DNA from: RGIG1927 sp045546275
Lineage (GTDB): Bacteria > Bacillota > Clostridia > UMGS1883
DNA: 39,980 nucleotides
Direction: 5' to 3'
Assembly: GCA_045546275.1 (NCBI GenBank)
Contig: JAZQCM010000034.1
Coordinates: 1 to 39,980 of the forward strand
Both the position numbers and the translations under genes were made by a program. How positions within the stretch are numbered: the first letter of the stretch is position 1; each line of letters begins with the position of its first letter. Below are positions 25,528 to 33,695 of this stretch, piece after piece. The notes beneath the pieces are model-generated. The model saw nothing but the letters and a program-made list of their open reading frames with translations, did not search any database and had not been told where the DNA came from.

Positions 25528-26374
25528 AGAGTGGAGCAGTGAAGAAAAACTGAAAAAGCTTCATGAGGTGTCACTTATTCTGTTGCAAAAAGCCGACAGC
25601 GTTATGAAAGAAAATAAGCTTTCCTACATGCTTGATGCAGGTACTCTTTTGGGAGCAATAAGGCACAAGGGATTTATCCCCTGGGATGACGACGCTGACA
25701 TATGCATGCTTCGAGAAGAGTATGACAAGTTTTTAAAAATTGCACCCGATTGCTTTAATGGTGACTTTGATTTTATTTTGCCCGGGCAAAAGGGCGATAA
25801 TAAGTTTTACGACTTTGTGCCAAAAATCACCTATAAAAAAATGTGCGTGTCGCAGGCAGGCATTGACGATTTGTTTTACGGCGGAAAGTACTCAAATCCG
25901 GCGTTGGACATTTTTGTAATTGATAAGGTGCCCAACAGTAAAATAGGGCAAAGTCTTCACACAAAAATGCTCGTTTTTATATATGGACTGGCGATGGGTC
26001 ACAGAAGAGAAATTGACTACTCAAAGTACTCAAAAGCTGAGGCAATGGTAATATGGGTTTTATCAAGGGTTGGCAAAATAATCCCCTTAAGCCTAATTGC
26101 CTTCTGGTATGACTCCGTTGCGAAAATGTTTTCGAAGAAAAACAAAAAATATGTTATGAGCACCCATTCGGCAATGGACCACTTTGGAGATTGCTATGAA
26201 TACGAATGGTATAAGGGTATTACCATGGGCGAATTTGAAAAACTCAGTTTTCCCATGCCTCGAGGGTACGACTCAATATTAAAAAAGCACTACAATGACT
26301 ACATGAGTCTTCCGCCTGAGGAAAAGCGTGTGCCCAAGCATTTGAGCTTTGACATATTTGAAATAAGGGAATAA
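25514..26374 (+). CDS. LicD-family phosphotransferase
   Basis: LicD proteins attach phosphocholine, or in relatives other phospho-alcohols or phospho-sugars, to envelope glycans. The 286-residue product has the nucleotidyltransferase-fold core near its N terminus: YMLDAGTLLGAIRHKGFIPW followed by DDDADICM, which supplies metal-binding acidic residues. It continues with LDIFVIDKVPN and a C-terminal RGYDSILKKHYNDYMSLPP block typical of LicD. The start overlaps the GT2 gene by 14 nt, and a second ATG lies at 25517. No choline uptake or activation genes (licABC) are visible, so phosphocholine is only one option. Confidence 0.9.
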   Translation: MMNNEEWSSEEKLKKLHEVSLILLQKADSVMKENKLSYMLDAGTLLGAIRHKGFIPWDDDADICMLREEYDKFLKIAPDCFNGDFDFILPGQKGDNKFYDFVPKITYKKMCVSQAGIDDLFYGGKYSNPALDIFVIDKVPNSKIGQSLHTKMLVFIYGLAMGHRREIDYSKYSKAEAMVIWVLSRVGKIIPLSLIAFWYDSVAKMFSKKNKKYVMSTHSAMDHFGDCYEYEWYKGITMGEFEKLSFPMPRGYDSILKKHYNDYMSLPPEEKRVPKHLSFDIFEIRE

Positions 26375-26378
26375 TATT

Positions 26379-26825
26379 ATGAAAGAGTTTTTTAAAATAC
26401 TTTTTTCATTTGATTTAAAAAATATATTTCACACTCCTACAAAAAACCCATTCCTGCAGTTTTTCAGGTACGGCTTTGTGGGAGCTGTTGCAACAGTTTT
26501 TGACTGGTGTGTGTTTTATGTGTTAACAAAGCTTGGACTTTTTTACATGCTAAGCGGAGTCATTGCCTTTGTAACAGGGCTCAGTGTGAATTTTCTGTTG
26601 TCGAAAAGGTTTGTTTTTTCGGCCGAAAAAACTGACTTTAGTTCAAAAACTGAATTTATTACCTATGCTGTTATCGGCATACTTGGGTTACTTATAACCG
26701 AGGCTATTATGTATGTTATGATAACAAAGCTTAAGCTTTATTTTATGATACCTAAAATAATCGCCACAGGCGTTGTCTTTGTTTGGAATTTTGTAGCAAG
26801 AAAGGCTGTTTTGTACAGAGGTTGA
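26379..26825 (+). CDS. GtrA-family membrane protein
   Basis: The 148-residue protein has four hydrophobic segments after a short cytoplasmic N terminus: FRYGFVGAVATVFDWCVFYVL, LSGVIAFVTGLSVNFLLSKRF, FITYAVIGILGLLITEAIMY and IPKIIATGVVFVWNFVARK. GtrA proteins are thought to flip polyprenyl-linked sugars across the membrane for glycan decoration. It sits 4 nt after licD and 4 nt before the flavoprotein gene, so the genes are tightly packed. It pairs naturally with the GT2 gene at the head of the operon. Confidence 0.93.
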   Translation: MKEFFKILFSFDLKNIFHTPTKNPFLQFFRYGFVGAVATVFDWCVFYVLTKLGLFYMLSGVIAFVTGLSVNFLLSKRFVFSAEKTDFSSKTEFITYAVIGILGLLITEAIMYVMITKLKLYFMIPKIIATGVVFVWNFVARKAVLYRG

Positions 26826-26829
26826 TTTT

Positions 26830-28386
26830 ATGGAAAAGGTTATTATTGTGGGTGCAGGACCTGCAGGGTTGACCTGTGCCTATGAACTTTTAAAAAGCGG
26901 TAAAGACTACAGTGTTACAATATTTGAAGAATCTGACTCAATTGGCGGCATCAGCCGCACAGTGTGCCATAACGGAAACCGAATGGATATTGGTGGTCAT
27001 AGGTTCTTTTCAAAGGATAAACGAGTTTGTGAGTGGTGGGAGGAAATAATGCCCACCCAGGGTAAGCCCTCTTACGATGATTTGGTTTTAAAAAGAGAAA
27101 GAGAGCTTTCGCAAAATGGCCCTGACCCTGAAAAGGAAGACGTGGTTATGCTAAAGCGTGACCGTGTGTCGAGGATTTATTACAAAAAGAAATTCTTCGA
27201 CTATCCCATAACCATGAAAATGCAAACCTTTATAAACATGGGCGCAATTTCAACAATCACGGCAGGCTGCAGTTACCTTAAATCCACTCAGAAAAAGCTA
27301 CCCGAGGAAAACCTTGAAAACTTTTACATAAACCGTTTCGGCAAGGTTTTGTACTCCATGTTTTTTGAAGGCTACACCGAAAAGCTCTGGGGGCGCCACC
27401 CGTCACAAATTTCAGCGGATTGGGGCGAGCAGAGAGTTAAAGGGCTTTCCATCCGTGCAGTAATAAAGGACATGCTCAGAAAGCTTACCAACAAAAAAGG
27501 TGAGCAAGAGGTTGAAACCAGCCTTATTGAAGAATTTTTGTATCCAAAGCTTGGTCCCGGTCAATTGTGGGAAGAGGTTGCAAAAAAGGTTCTGGAAATG
27601 GGCGGTGAAATTAAAATGAACTGCTCAGTGAAAAAGATAGTTAATGACGGCGGTAAAATTACAGCTGTGCAATACATGGAAAATAAAAAGGCAAGAGTGG
27701 AGGAATGTGACATTTTAGTTTCCACAATGCCTGTAAAGGACTTGGTGGCAGGGCTCAACAATGTGGACAAAGATGTTTCCCGCATTGCCCAGAACCTTCC
27801 TTACCGTGATTTTGTAACGGTGGGACTTTTGTTGGACAAGCTCAATTTAAAAAACAAAACAAAAATTAAAACAATTTCAAACATTGTTCCCGACTGCTGG
27901 ATTTATGTTCAGGACACAGGTGTGAAACTGGGCAGAATACAAATTTTTAACAACTGGTCGCCTTACATGGTAGAGGACGTTGAAAACAAAGTGTGGATAG
28001 GACTTGAGTATTTCTGCAACGAAAACGACCGGTTCTGGAGCATGGAGGAAAACGATTGTGTGAATTTTGCCATTGACGAATTGAAAAAAATGGGCGTTAT
28101 CGGAAAGAAAACAGTGGTTTACGATTCCCACCGTGAAAGGGTGAAAAAAGCATACCCTGCATATTTCGATACATATAATGAGTTTGACAAGATAATTGAA
28201 TATCTTGACAAAATTCCAAATCTCTACTGCATAGGCAGGAACGGACAGCATCGTTACAACAACATGGACCATTCAATGGGTACAGCCTTTGAAGCAGTGA
28301 AAAATATTACAGGCGGTATTCTGGAGAAGGGTAACATATGGAGTGTAAACACTGAAAAGGAATATCACGAGGAAAAAAGCAATTAA
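26830..28386 (+). CDS. FAD-dependent oxidoreductase (amine-oxidase / UDP-galactopyranose-mutase-like superfamily)
   Basis: The 518-residue protein starts with a dinucleotide-binding motif, VIIVGAGPAGLTCAYEL, then an acidic ribose-binding end FEE and SIGGISRTV. The FAD-contacting GHRFFSKDKRV block follows. The C terminus has the second FAD block LYCIGRNGQHRYNNMDHSMGTA. A central helical region carries YSMFFEGYTEKLWGRHPSQISADW, seen in the family often annotated as protoporphyrinogen-oxidase-like proteins near GT2 and GtrA genes. A haem role is unlikely here. Oxidation or rearrangement of a lipid-linked or nucleotide sugar is the natural guess. It is flanked by gtrA (4 nt) and the exchanger gene (18 nt). 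Confidence 0.85.
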   Translation: MEKVIIVGAGPAGLTCAYELLKSGKDYSVTIFEESDSIGGISRTVCHNGNRMDIGGHRFFSKDKRVCEWWEEIMPTQGKPSYDDLVLKRERELSQNGPDPEKEDVVMLKRDRVSRIYYKKKFFDYPITMKMQTFINMGAISTITAGCSYLKSTQKKLPEENLENFYINRFGKVLYSMFFEGYTEKLWGRHPSQISADWGEQRVKGLSIRAVIKDMLRKLTNKKGEQEVETSLIEEFLYPKLGPGQLWEEVAKKVLEMGGEIKMNCSVKKIVNDGGKITAVQYMENKKARVEECDILVSTMPVKDLVAGLNNVDKDVSRIAQNLPYRDFVTVGLLLDKLNLKNKTKIKTISNIVPDCWIYVQDTGVKLGRIQIFNNWSPYMVEDVENKVWIGLEYFCNENDRFWSMEENDCVNFAIDELKKMGVIGKKTVVYDSHRERVKKAYPAYFDTYNEFDKIIEYLDKIPNLYCIGRNGQHRYNNMDHSMGTAFEAVKNITGGILEKGNIWSVNTEKEYHEEKSN

Positions 28387-28404
28387 AGAAAGGATGACTA
28401 AAAA

Positions 28405-29412
28405 ATGGAACATCTTATTTTATTATGGTATTTGTTATCGGCTGTTGTTTTGGTATTGTTTTCAATTAAATGTGCCGACTATGTTGACATGCTTGACAAA
28501 AAAACAAACATGTCGGGCGCCTTCATCGGCGGCGTAATTTTGGCGGCAGTAACTAGTCTTCCTGAGCTTATTACAAGCATTTCCTCAATTGCCATCGGCA
28601 ACGAGGGCCTTATAATAGGCAACGTGTTAGGCAGCGACGTGTTCAATCTTTGTATTTACGGTGCTCTTACGGCGCTTAGTGTGAAAAACTTCAGACGTGC
28701 AAAGCTTGGCGATTCACACATTAAAACAATTATCTGCACAGTTTTGGCATATCTTGTAACAGGTGCAGTGCTCTTCTTTGAAATTGGTTCTATTCCCGGT
28801 GTGTCAATTAACATCGCATCAGTTATTATTGTTATTCTTTATGCAATTTCCTGTAAGTTCCTTGCATCTGACGATGCTGAAAGCGAAGGCGAGGACGACA
28901 GCGACCTTACATTAAAGCAGGTTATCGTAAGATTTATTCTTTGTGCAATCGGTCTTGTTATTGCAAGTGTTATCATAACAAGAATTACCGACGTGATTGA
29001 CAAACAGTATAATCTCGGTGCTTCCCTTGCAGGTGCACTTTTCCTTGGTGTTGCAACCTCCATTCCCGAGCTTGCAAGCAGCATTTCTCTTGTGAGAAAA
29101 GGCAACTTCAACGCTATGGCAGGTAATGTTCTGGGCAGTAACATGTTCAACTACATCATTTTCTCTCTTGCAGATATTATTGCGTTCAACAAGGACGTTT
29201 ACCAGATTACACCCGACTCAAAGCTTCTTATCGTTTTCGGTCTTGCTTCCACATTCCTTACAGCAGCATCTGTTATTATTAAAGGCAAAACCTCCTCTGA
29301 GGAGAGCATAAAGAAAAACTCCATAGCAGTAAACGGTGCCCTTGTGATTTTGGGTACACTTATTTGTGCAAGCTATGTAATGTTTATCGCATGCTCTATG
29401 GCAAATGGTTAA
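28405..29412 (+). CDS. Calcium/sodium antiporter of the CaCA superfamily (YrbG-like)
   Basis: The 335-residue membrane protein has the two inverted alpha-repeat motifs of cation/Ca2+ exchangers: AAVTSLPELITSI with GNVLGSDVFNLCIYG, and GVATSIPELASSI with GNVLGSNMFNYIIFS. The conserved Glu residues in both PEL motifs, which bind the cation, are present. About ten membrane segments are separated by an acidic cytoplasmic loop (SDDAESEGEDDSDLTLKQ, about residues 151-170). Length fits prokaryotic NCX/YrbG proteins. AAAGGATG precedes the ATG. Its place in an envelope-glycan operon may be incidental or may reflect Ca2+ needs at the surface. Confidence 0.93.
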   Translation: MEHLILLWYLLSAVVLVLFSIKCADYVDMLDKKTNMSGAFIGGVILAAVTSLPELITSISSIAIGNEGLIIGNVLGSDVFNLCIYGALTALSVKNFRRAKLGDSHIKTIICTVLAYLVTGAVLFFEIGSIPGVSINIASVIIVILYAISCKFLASDDAESEGEDDSDLTLKQVIVRFILCAIGLVIASVIITRITDVIDKQYNLGASLAGALFLGVATSIPELASSISLVRKGNFNAMAGNVLGSNMFNYIIFSLADIIAFNKDVYQITPDSKLLIVFGLASTFLTAASVIIKGKTSSEESIKKNSIAVNGALVILGTLICASYVMFIACSMANG

Positions 29413-30016
29413 TAACATGTATCCAACAGGAGAGGAAGCTTTAAAGGAGCTTGAAAAAGGCTACAAAATTAACCCGACAAGGTGGGTTGACCATTGTAAG
29501 TACACAGGGGAAGCGGCAAGAAATATTGCTTTAGCTGCAGGCCTTGACGGACAAAAGGCGTATGTGTTGGGGCTTTTGCACGACATAGGCAGAAGATACG
29601 GCTTTTCAGGCATACGCCACATTGTGGACGGATATAATTATGCAATGGAGCAAGGCTGGGAGGATGTTGCACGAATAAGCATGACCCATTCCTTTGCGGA
29701 AAATGTTCCCACCATTAACCCGTCCATGATGGATCTGACAAATGAGGAATATGAATTTGCAAAGAACTATCTTAAAAGCATTACATATGATGACTATGAC
29801 ATATTGATGCACCTTTGTGACAATATTGCTCTTCACTCAGGTTATGTGCTTATGGAAAAAAGAATGATTGACATTTCCATGCGCCACGGTGTTCACCAGG
29901 GCACGGTGAAGCGCTGGGAAAAGCTTTTTGAAATAAAAAACTATTTTGAAAAGAAAATGGGTAAAAGCATTTATTCCGTTTTGCCCGGAGTTGTTGAAAA
30001 CACATTTGATTTATAA
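29405..30016 (+). CDS. HD-domain phosphohydrolase-like protein
   Basis: The 203-residue protein holds an HD domain with a recognisable metal set: His in RWVDHCKYTGEAARNIA, the His-Asp pair in GLLHDIGRRYGF, a further His in ISMTHSF and Asp in HLCDNIALHSG. HD proteins hydrolyse phosphate esters, often nucleotides. No second domain (PAS, EAL, RelA) is present. The start overlaps the exchanger gene by 8 nt; an ATG at 29417 is possible but has no better ribosome site. It is the last gene of the operon before the terminator at 30015. The substrate is unknown. Confidence 0.88.
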   Translation: MVNNMYPTGEEALKELEKGYKINPTRWVDHCKYTGEAARNIALAAGLDGQKAYVLGLLHDIGRRYGFSGIRHIVDGYNYAMEQGWEDVARISMTHSFAENVPTINPSMMDLTNEEYEFAKNYLKSITYDDYDILMHLCDNIALHSGYVLMEKRMIDISMRHGVHQGTVKRWEKLFEIKNYFEKKMGKSIYSVLPGVVENTFDL

Positions 30017-30047
30017 AAAAACCGTTGCGAAAGCAACGGCTTTTTTT
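30015..30047. terminator. Bidirectional terminator after the HD-domain gene
   Basis: AAAAAACCGTTGC, GAAA loop, GCAACGGCTTTTTTT. A GAAA tetraloop with strong U-tracts both ways; it also ends the minus-strand 56-codon gene. Confidence 0.93.
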
Positions 30048-30216
30048 ATAAATCGTCCACGTCTTGCTCGGGCTTTTCGCCAATATCGCGAGGTGTGCCT
30101 GTCCAGCTGCCTAAAGGGTCACAGCGTAAAGAGTCGGGATTTATAAATTCCTTTGCAATTTCCTGACCCAGTTTTTTTATTTTTTCGTTCTCACGGAACT
30201 TTTTTTTGTCATTCAT
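30046..30216 (-). CDS. Small uncharacterised protein (56 residues) with DPLGSWTGTP motif
   Basis: This short gene was found by reading the minus strand upstream of the terminator. AAAGGAGG lies 6 nt before the ATG at 30216, which is close to an ideal ribosome site. The product starts with a Lys-rich helix-like part (MNDKKKFRENEKIKKLGQEI). It continues with FINPDSLRCDPLGSWTG and ends in EKPEQDVDDL. No signal peptide or membrane segment is present. The DPxGSxTG...P-Q-D-x-DDL pattern looks familiar from small clostridial hypothetical proteins, but I cannot name a family. It is transcribed divergently from the SGNH gene and its stop lies in the terminator. Confidence 0.82.
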   Translation of the reverse strand: MNDKKKFRENEKIKKLGQEIAKEFINPDSLRCDPLGSWTGTPRDIGEKPEQDVDDL

Positions 30217-30248
30217 GTTATACCTCCTTTACAGTTGTGTTACTATTA

Positions 30249-30276
30249 TTGACTAAAAAAATAAAAAATATATAAT
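30249..30276 (+). promoter_or_regulatory. Promoter of the SGNH-domain gene
   Basis: TTGACT (30249-30254), 16-nt spacer, TATAAT (30271-30276), about 38 nt before the start codon. The region is very AT-rich, so alternative -10 placements exist. Confidence 0.7.
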
Positions 30277-30313
30277 ATATATTAGGGGACATATCGAAGT
30301 AACAGGTGGTTTT

Positions 30314-32185
30314 ATGAAAAAAATAATTTCCTTTTTATTGATAATATGCATGCTTTGTCCTTTTTGCACTGTTTCGGCAAATGAAAACACGGCAAAAGTT
30401 CATCTTTTTGGTGACGAATGGGCACAAGACTGGGGCAAGGAGCTTTCGGGCTATGTTGAAAACACAGCCTTTATTAACTGTGCAACAAAAGGCGATTTAC
30501 TTTCTTTACTCGAAAAGAAGGCTGAATACAAAAATATTTCTTCACTCGACACTGTGATTATTTCATACGGCGTTATGGAAAAGGACCGCCCGGGTGATAA
30601 AAACGCTGATTTTAAGAAAAATCTTGAAAAAATAACACAAAGCCTTACAAAAAAAGGGGCAAGGGTTATTTTTGCCTCCATTTGCAGTACCATGAGATTT
30701 AATTCCTTTACAGGCAAAATGGAAGAAACCAAGAATTTTTATACCGAAACAACAAAAGAAATTGCAAAGAAAAACAATATTACATATATTGACCTTGCAG
30801 CTCTTACTGCAAACATGGCAAATAAGCTCGGCGGAGGTAACATTCACCGCCTTTACAAAGCGCCGCTTTCCTTAACCGGCAGTGGAGTAAAAATGTGTGC
30901 ACACGAAGTCTTTTGCGAACTGTCAAAAATCGAAAGCCTTGGGGGCATTCTTAAAAACAATTTCTATTCCGTAACGGATTTTGTGGGCGGAAAAACTGAA
31001 ATTGACCTTTTTTACGAAGAAACACTATTTGATGAATTTGTAATTTACATAAAGGGCGGTGTTAATGTAAGGGTAAATTCGAATTATCTGCCCGATGGTG
31101 ACAGCAATGCGCTTGTGAAAAGTGAAAACGGCAAAATAACCGTGGAGGCATTACGCTGTGAAAAAATTCAGGTGAGCCCTGTGTACCGCTTTGAAGGACA
31201 GGGCGTTTCCACAACTGAAAATCCCTATACAAATTCTCTTTTGCCGGGAGTTTACGACGTAACAGTAAAAAAGAGCGAAAGCCTTAAGGCAAGCGTTTAC
31301 TTAAACGGCTACATGATTGCCGCAAATCTTGACATGCCCGGAACCGAGGCTGTTACCTTTGCGTCTGAACACACCTTTAAAAATTATCACCATGAAACCG
31401 ACAAAATAAATGTAAAAATCACAGGTCTTACAGACAAGCTTGACTACATATACTTTGCACCATCTCCCATTATATATGAAGAAAAGCCGGTTATTTATCT
31501 TGCAGGCGACTCTACCGTGTGCAATTATTACCCCCTTGCAAGAAGCGGTAACGAGGCGGACGGCACTGTTATGACAGGGTGGGGCATGCTTCTTTCCAAG
31601 TACGTGGATGCCCAAGTGGTAAACTTTGCCGCAAGTGGTGAATGGGCGTCCAAATGGTACGCCGAAAGGTTTGAAATCGTTGAAAAGGAAGGCAAGAAGG
31701 GCGACTATTTTGTAATCCAGTTTGGTATTAATGACCACGACAAATCAACTCTTGACGACATGACAACCTCGTTAAATGCAATGATTGACCGTGTAAGTGC
31801 CAAGGGCATTATTCCAATTCTTGTAAGTCCGCAGATTTCAGCAGGCTATGGCTGGGGCGATGTGGGCGAAGTTGGCAAGAGTGATGGCGGAAAATACGAG
31901 GAGTTTTTCTCAGCCGTAAGAAAAATTGCCGAAAAACGTGGCGTTTTCTATGTTGACCTTACCGACCTTTCAGCAGGCTGGTTTTCCGAAGTGGGCAGAG
32001 AGGGTGTTTACAAAAAGTATCACCTTTGGGATTACGAAAATAATAAGCCTTCCGACATGATGCACCTTTCCTACAAGGGCGCCGATGCAATGTGCAGATT
32101 TTTTGTGCTGGGACTTAAAAAGCTTCAGAGCACAAATGCGACAGATAATTGGGGGAATAATCTCAGTTTGTTAAAAATTTGGTAA
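30314..32185 (+). CDS. Secreted tandem SGNH/GDSL protein, acetylesterase-like, with inactive first domain
   Basis: The 623-residue protein has a signal peptide (MKKIISFLLIICMLCPFCTVSA). A first SGNH-like domain (about 25-215) keeps the outline but not the residues: GDEWAQDWG where GDS is expected, ISYGVMEKDR where GxND is expected, and no D-x-x-H at its end. A beta-rich middle region (about 220-390) may bind carbohydrate. The second SGNH domain (about 393-610) looks active: Ser400 in AGDSTVCNYY, NFAASGEWA, Asn473 in FGINDHD, and Asp581 and His584 in DMMHLSYKG. This domain resembles rhamnogalacturonan/xylan acetylesterases (CE12-like). It lies upstream of an SLH-GH16 gene, so the natural target is an acetylated polysaccharide or the cell's own surface glycan. 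The esterase role is inferred. Confidence 0.88.
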   Translation: MKKIISFLLIICMLCPFCTVSANENTAKVHLFGDEWAQDWGKELSGYVENTAFINCATKGDLLSLLEKKAEYKNISSLDTVIISYGVMEKDRPGDKNADFKKNLEKITQSLTKKGARVIFASICSTMRFNSFTGKMEETKNFYTETTKEIAKKNNITYIDLAALTANMANKLGGGNIHRLYKAPLSLTGSGVKMCAHEVFCELSKIESLGGILKNNFYSVTDFVGGKTEIDLFYEETLFDEFVIYIKGGVNVRVNSNYLPDGDSNALVKSENGKITVEALRCEKIQVSPVYRFEGQGVSTTENPYTNSLLPGVYDVTVKKSESLKASVYLNGYMIAANLDMPGTEAVTFASEHTFKNYHHETDKINVKITGLTDKLDYIYFAPSPIIYEEKPVIYLAGDSTVCNYYPLARSGNEADGTVMTGWGMLLSKYVDAQVVNFAASGEWASKWYAERFEIVEKEGKKGDYFVIQFGINDHDKSTLDDMTTSLNAMIDRVSAKGIIPILVSPQISAGYGWGDVGEVGKSDGGKYEEFFSAVRKIAEKRGVFYVDLTDLSAGWFSEVGREGVYKKYHLWDYENNKPSDMMHLSYKGADAMCRFFVLGLKKLQSTNATDNWGNNLSLLKIW

Positions 32186-32215
32186 AAAATTTATGCAAAA
32201 AAAGTAACAAAACTA

Positions 32216-32244
32216 TTTACACGGACGAAAATTTAGTGTATTAT
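32216..32244 (+). promoter_or_regulatory. Promoter of the SLH-GH16 gene
   Basis: TTTACA (32216-32221), 17-nt spacer, TATTAT (32239-32244), with TG immediately before the -10. No terminator separates it from the SGNH gene. Confidence 0.75.
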
Positions 32245-32291
32245 ATAGGATAGATATATCATAATCGCTATTATTGTGCGGAGGCGAGAAA

Positions 32292-33608
32292 ATGAAAAGA
32301 AAACGCATGCAAAAATTATTGTCTGCGGTGTTATGTTTTGTTCTTATTGTGTCTTGCGTACAGGTTTCAGCGTGGCAGATTGACACGGAAATTGACAAGA
32401 TGTATTTTGTCAATTGTATTTTCGACGGCTTGGGTATTAATGAGCTTTTGCCGTCAGGTGATGTCAATCTGAAAGAAAGTGATGCAGGTAAGGTGGCTGC
32501 TTTGGTTGAAAAGGGGATTATAGATGAGAGTGACTATGGAACTCTTTACGACCCTATTCGAAAAGAAGAAGCTGTTGCAATATTGGTAAAAACCCTTATC
32601 GCAAGAAAAAACGACCTTTCAGTAGGCTGTGATCTGAACTTTACAGATAAAGAGGACATTGACCCAAAGCTTCTTACATACATTGAGGTTGCGGCAGGCA
32701 ATGGTATTATTAAAAACAGCGGAGAGTTTTATCCGAAAACCACAATTTCTGCAGGCGAAATAGCAGAATGGATGAACCTTTTGGAGGAAAGCTATATGAA
32801 ACTTCCTGTAATTAAGGGTAGCGGCATAAGACGAATTCAATTCCCTGTTCTTGAAAATGAGAATGTTGAAAGACCCGACTATATCGACGAGAGGTACAAG
32901 TTGGTATTTAACGACGATTTTGACGGCGATAGCTTAGATACAACCAAATGGGGTTACAACTACTCCTGGGGTCACTCCCATAACCATGCGGCATGGTGTG
33001 TTCCCGAAAATGTTATTGTTAAAGACGGTATCCTCACCTTAAAGGGTGAAAACCAACAGCATCCTGATGCAGTTGGTAAGCGGGGTACATTTAATAATAA
33101 GAAGTATGACATTGTTTATACTTCCGGTGCAGTTAACACACACCACAAATTCAATTTCGACTACGGCTACTTTGAAGCCAGGATGAAAATGCCCAAGGGC
33201 AAAGGCATGTGGCCTGCATGGTGGATGCTTAAGGACGGTTGGCCACCCGAAATTGATATGCTCGAGGTTTTGTGTTCAAAGCCTCATGAACTCCATGTGA
33301 ATTTCCATTACGGTCCTGCATGGAACGAGCACTACAGCCACGAACAGGTTTTAAACCTTGGCTACAGCACAAGTGATGACTACCATACATACGGATTTGA
33401 ATGGACCCCTGACTACATGCGTTACTATGTTGACGGCAAACAGGTTGGTCACGATTTCACAAACAAGAGTGCAATTAAAGAGGCAAGCGGTATGTACATG
33501 ATACTGAACCTTGCAATTGATGGTTGGGACGGAAAACCCGATTCCTCAACTGTATGGCCTGCCGAGTTCTGTATTGATTATGTAAGAGCATGGCAGCTTA
33601 ACGAATGA
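32292..33608 (+). CDS. SLH-anchored GH16-family glycoside hydrolase
   Basis: ATG 32292 is chosen because CGGAGG lies 7 nt upstream (438 residues). A signal peptide (KLLSAVLCFVLIVSCVQVSAW) is followed by one or two SLH-like repeats (about 30-170), best seen as NFTDKEDIDPKLLTYIEVAA followed by GNGIIKNSGEFYP. These would bind the enzyme to wall polymer. The GH16 domain (about 200-438) has FNDDFDGDSLDTTKWGYNYS, YTSGAVNTHHKFNFDYGYFEARMK, and the catalytic signature EIDMLE with Glu320, Asp322 and Glu325. It then has YHTYGFEWTPDYMRYYVDG and ends in CIDYVRAWQL. The ExDxxE form is that of laminarinase, agarase and porphyranase branches. Targets could be beta-1,3-glucan or a galactan; the substrate is not decidable here. 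Confidence 0.92.
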   Translation: MKRKRMQKLLSAVLCFVLIVSCVQVSAWQIDTEIDKMYFVNCIFDGLGINELLPSGDVNLKESDAGKVAALVEKGIIDESDYGTLYDPIRKEEAVAILVKTLIARKNDLSVGCDLNFTDKEDIDPKLLTYIEVAAGNGIIKNSGEFYPKTTISAGEIAEWMNLLEESYMKLPVIKGSGIRRIQFPVLENENVERPDYIDERYKLVFNDDFDGDSLDTTKWGYNYSWGHSHNHAAWCVPENVIVKDGILTLKGENQQHPDAVGKRGTFNNKKYDIVYTSGAVNTHHKFNFDYGYFEARMKMPKGKGMWPAWWMLKDGWPPEIDMLEVLCSKPHELHVNFHYGPAWNEHYSHEQVLNLGYSTSDDYHTYGFEWTPDYMRYYVDGKQVGHDFTNKSAIKEASGMYMILNLAIDGWDGKPDSSTVWPAEFCIDYVRAWQLNE

Positions 33609-33609
33609 T

Positions 33610-33627
33610 TATAATGCGGAAGCGTTA
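33610..33627 (+). other. Intergenic hairpin without U-tract between GH16 and acidic-protein genes
   Basis: ATAATGC-GGAA-GCGTTAT forms a seven-pair stem (one G-U) two bases after the GH16 stop, with a GGAA loop. It is followed by ATATAAAAT and not by a T-run. It may be a weak terminator or a processing/stability element in the 87-nt gap. Confidence 0.45.
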
Positions 33628-33695
33628 TATATAAAATAGTTGGAAATTTTTTAACATATTTTGCCGGGAAACGGTAAATTTAGGAGGAATGTCAA

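Noticed and set aside
26830..28386. Protoporphyrinogen oxidase of haem synthesis
   Set aside because: The fold is shared, but the gene sits among GT2, licD and gtrA with no haem genes, so an envelope-sugar role fits better.
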